Source: CAYSGX01 sp964518215
Lineage (GTDB): Bacteria > Bacteroidota > Bacteroidia > Chitinophagales > CAIOSU01
DNA length: 64,000 bases
Direction: 5' to 3'
NCBI GenBank assembly: GCA_964518215.1
Contig: CAZFFP010000005.1
Span: 1-64,000 of the forward strand
Of the stretch, positions 62,864 through 64,000 are shown piece after piece. Below the pieces are notes generated by a model. It was given only the letters and a program-made list of their open reading frames with translations, was not told the DNA's origin and did not search any database. Each line of letters starts with the position of its first letter. The stretch's first letter is position 1. The position numbers and the translations under genes were made by a program.

Positions 62864-64000
62864 TTACTTGGAACTCAACTGCATCAGTTTTAAATGCTGA
62901 GTAGATTCGGGAGTAACTAAGCGGCAGATATACATGCCTTCAGCCATTCCAGAACCATCCATTTCGAAGTTGTAAGCAAGGTTTGCTTCAGCTTCTCCAT
63001 CGAACAATACTTTAACCAAAGCGCCTTTGCTGTCGAAAATCTGCAACATGGCACGGCTGTCCTGAGCGAGTTCAAACGAAATGAAAAGATTTTTGCTGAA
63101 CGGATTCGGATAAGCCGAAAGCAGATTGTCTTTCAAAGACATCATGAAGTTCTCGGGCAACAATTCATTGTTGTTTTCAGCAGTTTTATTGGCTTTGGCT
63201 TCGGTGAATCCAATCAGAGCGCGACACTCGTCAAACGCTTCGTTGATAGTACTTACTGCCCTGTTAATTTCATTGAGGCTTACCGGTAATGTTTGTCCTG
63301 CCAAAGCTTGGTTTGCCAATTCAAACAAATCACCAACAGTATTATTAGCACCTAAATAATTCAACACTGAAGTAGAAAGCTGATAAATCTTTTCATTGCC
63401 CGGAGCAACGGTGAAGTCGGTATCTAAACAAATGCCATTTCCTCCTCCACTTCCCGAACCATTAGAAATAATCATGTAAGGACCATCTAAACGAACGGTA
63501 TCCAGTCCATCAATTCTGAGGTTCAATCCAAGAGTGATGGTTTGTCCTAAAAGAATATTTCTGAACTTACCATTCTTAGGATTTCCAAACAAAGGAATAC
63601 CAAACGGTGTAGTGGTGCATTGATTAGTGAATACCAAATTAGCAGGTAATTGATTATTGTTTTTGGGCGGCAAAATACCAGCGGGTCCACCGGCAGGCAA
63701 TCTTTCAACAACACAATACACATCGGCAGAATCAAAAGTCAAAGAACGAATATTCAGAACACCTACTGTAAGGGAATTAACAGTCAGGTCTTTCATCAAT
63801 TCGAGCGTGGTGCGACCATCGCAGAATTTGCCGCCATAATTACCGTAGAAACCTTGAGTGAACGAGCAATAAGCCAATCCTGTCATGCTGTAGAAAGAAA
63901 CAGTACAAGTTTCAGAGCAATTACCATCGGCATTCACAATGGTTACGCTAATCGTTCCAATCGAACCTGCAACACCTGCCACATAATACAAACTATCAGT
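62864..64000 (-). CDS. T9SS-secreted protein, C-terminal part (gene continues past window)
   Basis: The open frame runs to the last base of the window without a plausible start, so the N-terminal part is missing. The visible about 378 residues contain disulfide-prone sequence (GNCSETCTVSFY, TGLAYCSFTQGFYGNYGGKF), a long beta-type region without a recognised enzyme motif and a T9SS sorting domain (AYPNPFSKNLFISF ... GMYICRLVTPES ... LKLMQL). It is a cell-surface or secreted protein of unknown function, perhaps with Ig-like repeats further upstream. Confidence 0.85.
   Translation of the reverse strand, partial: TDSLYYVAGVAGSIGTISVTIVNADGNCSETCTVSFYSMTGLAYCSFTQGFYGNYGGKFCDGRTTLELMKDLTVNSLTVGVLNIRSLTFDSADVYCVVERLPAGGPAGILPPKNNNQLPANLVFTNQCTTTPFGIPLFGNPKNGKFRNILLGQTITLGLNLRIDGLDTVRLDGPYMIISNGSGSGGGNGICLDTDFTVAPGNEKIYQLSTSVLNYLGANNTVGDLFELANQALAGQTLPVSLNEINRAVSTINEAFDECRALIGFTEAKANKTAENNNELLPENFMMSLKDNLLSAYPNPFSKNLFISFELAQDSRAMLQIFDSKGALVKVLFDGEAEANLAYNFEMDGSGMAEGMYICRLVTPESTQHLKLMQLSSK

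Overview
The window looks like a chromosomal stretch of a Bacteroidota bacterium (Chitinophagales/Sphingobacteriales-like; the genus cannot be read from the sequence). The signs are Bacteroidota-type promoters (TTTG, about 19 bp, TAnnTTTG) in front of tRNA and protein genes, almost no Shine-Dalgarno sequences, seven secreted proteins ending in a type IX secretion (T9SS) sorting domain of the YPNP...G.Y form, SprB and PKD repeats, and glyoxylate-shunt and dihydrolipoyl dehydrogenase genes of the kind found in aerobic members.

Layout. 1-2650: 3' end of dnaA, then a tRNA island with intact tRNA-Ser(GCU) and tRNA-Pro(UGG), each preceded by a damaged duplicate, then marC and a Kazal-like lipoprotein. 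2829-12603: an amidase remnant and a run of minus-strand lipid genes (sphingosine-1-phosphate-lyase-like PLP enzyme, membrane fatty acid/sterol hydroxylase, two secreted lipases, cytochrome P450, VTT membrane protein), divergent from a Baeyer-Villiger-type monooxygenase across a nested palindromic element. 12780-20087: small secreted proteins, an M43 metalloprotease, a class III aminotransferase, a YCF48-like lipoprotein and a solitary Mrr-type endonuclease between palindromic repeats. 20088-31512: smc, a 1518-residue M43/PKD/SprB adhesin-protease, and surface-polysaccharide glycosyltransferases. 31761-36451: a PTPS-like enzyme plus folE (tetrahydropterin synthesis), a long PurF-type amidotransferase, a YjbR protein and a kelch protein. 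37306-41251: an accessory stretch with a Rieske oxidoreductase/DUF892/Lmo0937 stress-type cluster, a 151-bp MITE-like element and a VapBC pair in which both genes carry poly-A frameshifts. 41293-48630: secreted hydrolases (SGNH, PhoD, vanadium haloperoxidase/PAP2), an RluF-type pseudouridine synthase and a BatD-VWA fusion. 48783-52257: the glyoxylate shunt (aceB, aceA) interrupted by a GxxExxY gene packed between two palindromes. 52399-64000: transporter, CHI-fold protein, lpdA, a decayed T9SS gene, a biotin carboxylase, an RluE-type synthase, a BtuF-like protein, a metallophosphoesterase, an EVE protein, and the 3' part of another T9SS cargo gene cut by the window edge.

Most of the window is ordinary chromosome. 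The least ordinary items are the GxxExxY cassette inside the glyoxylate operon, the tRNA-Pro copy whose anticodon arm has been replaced by an unrelated hairpin, the double poly-A frameshift in vapBC, the lipid-oxidation neighbourhood, and the scattered short palindromic elements. No CRISPR array, prophage, complete insertion sequence or rRNA operon is visible.
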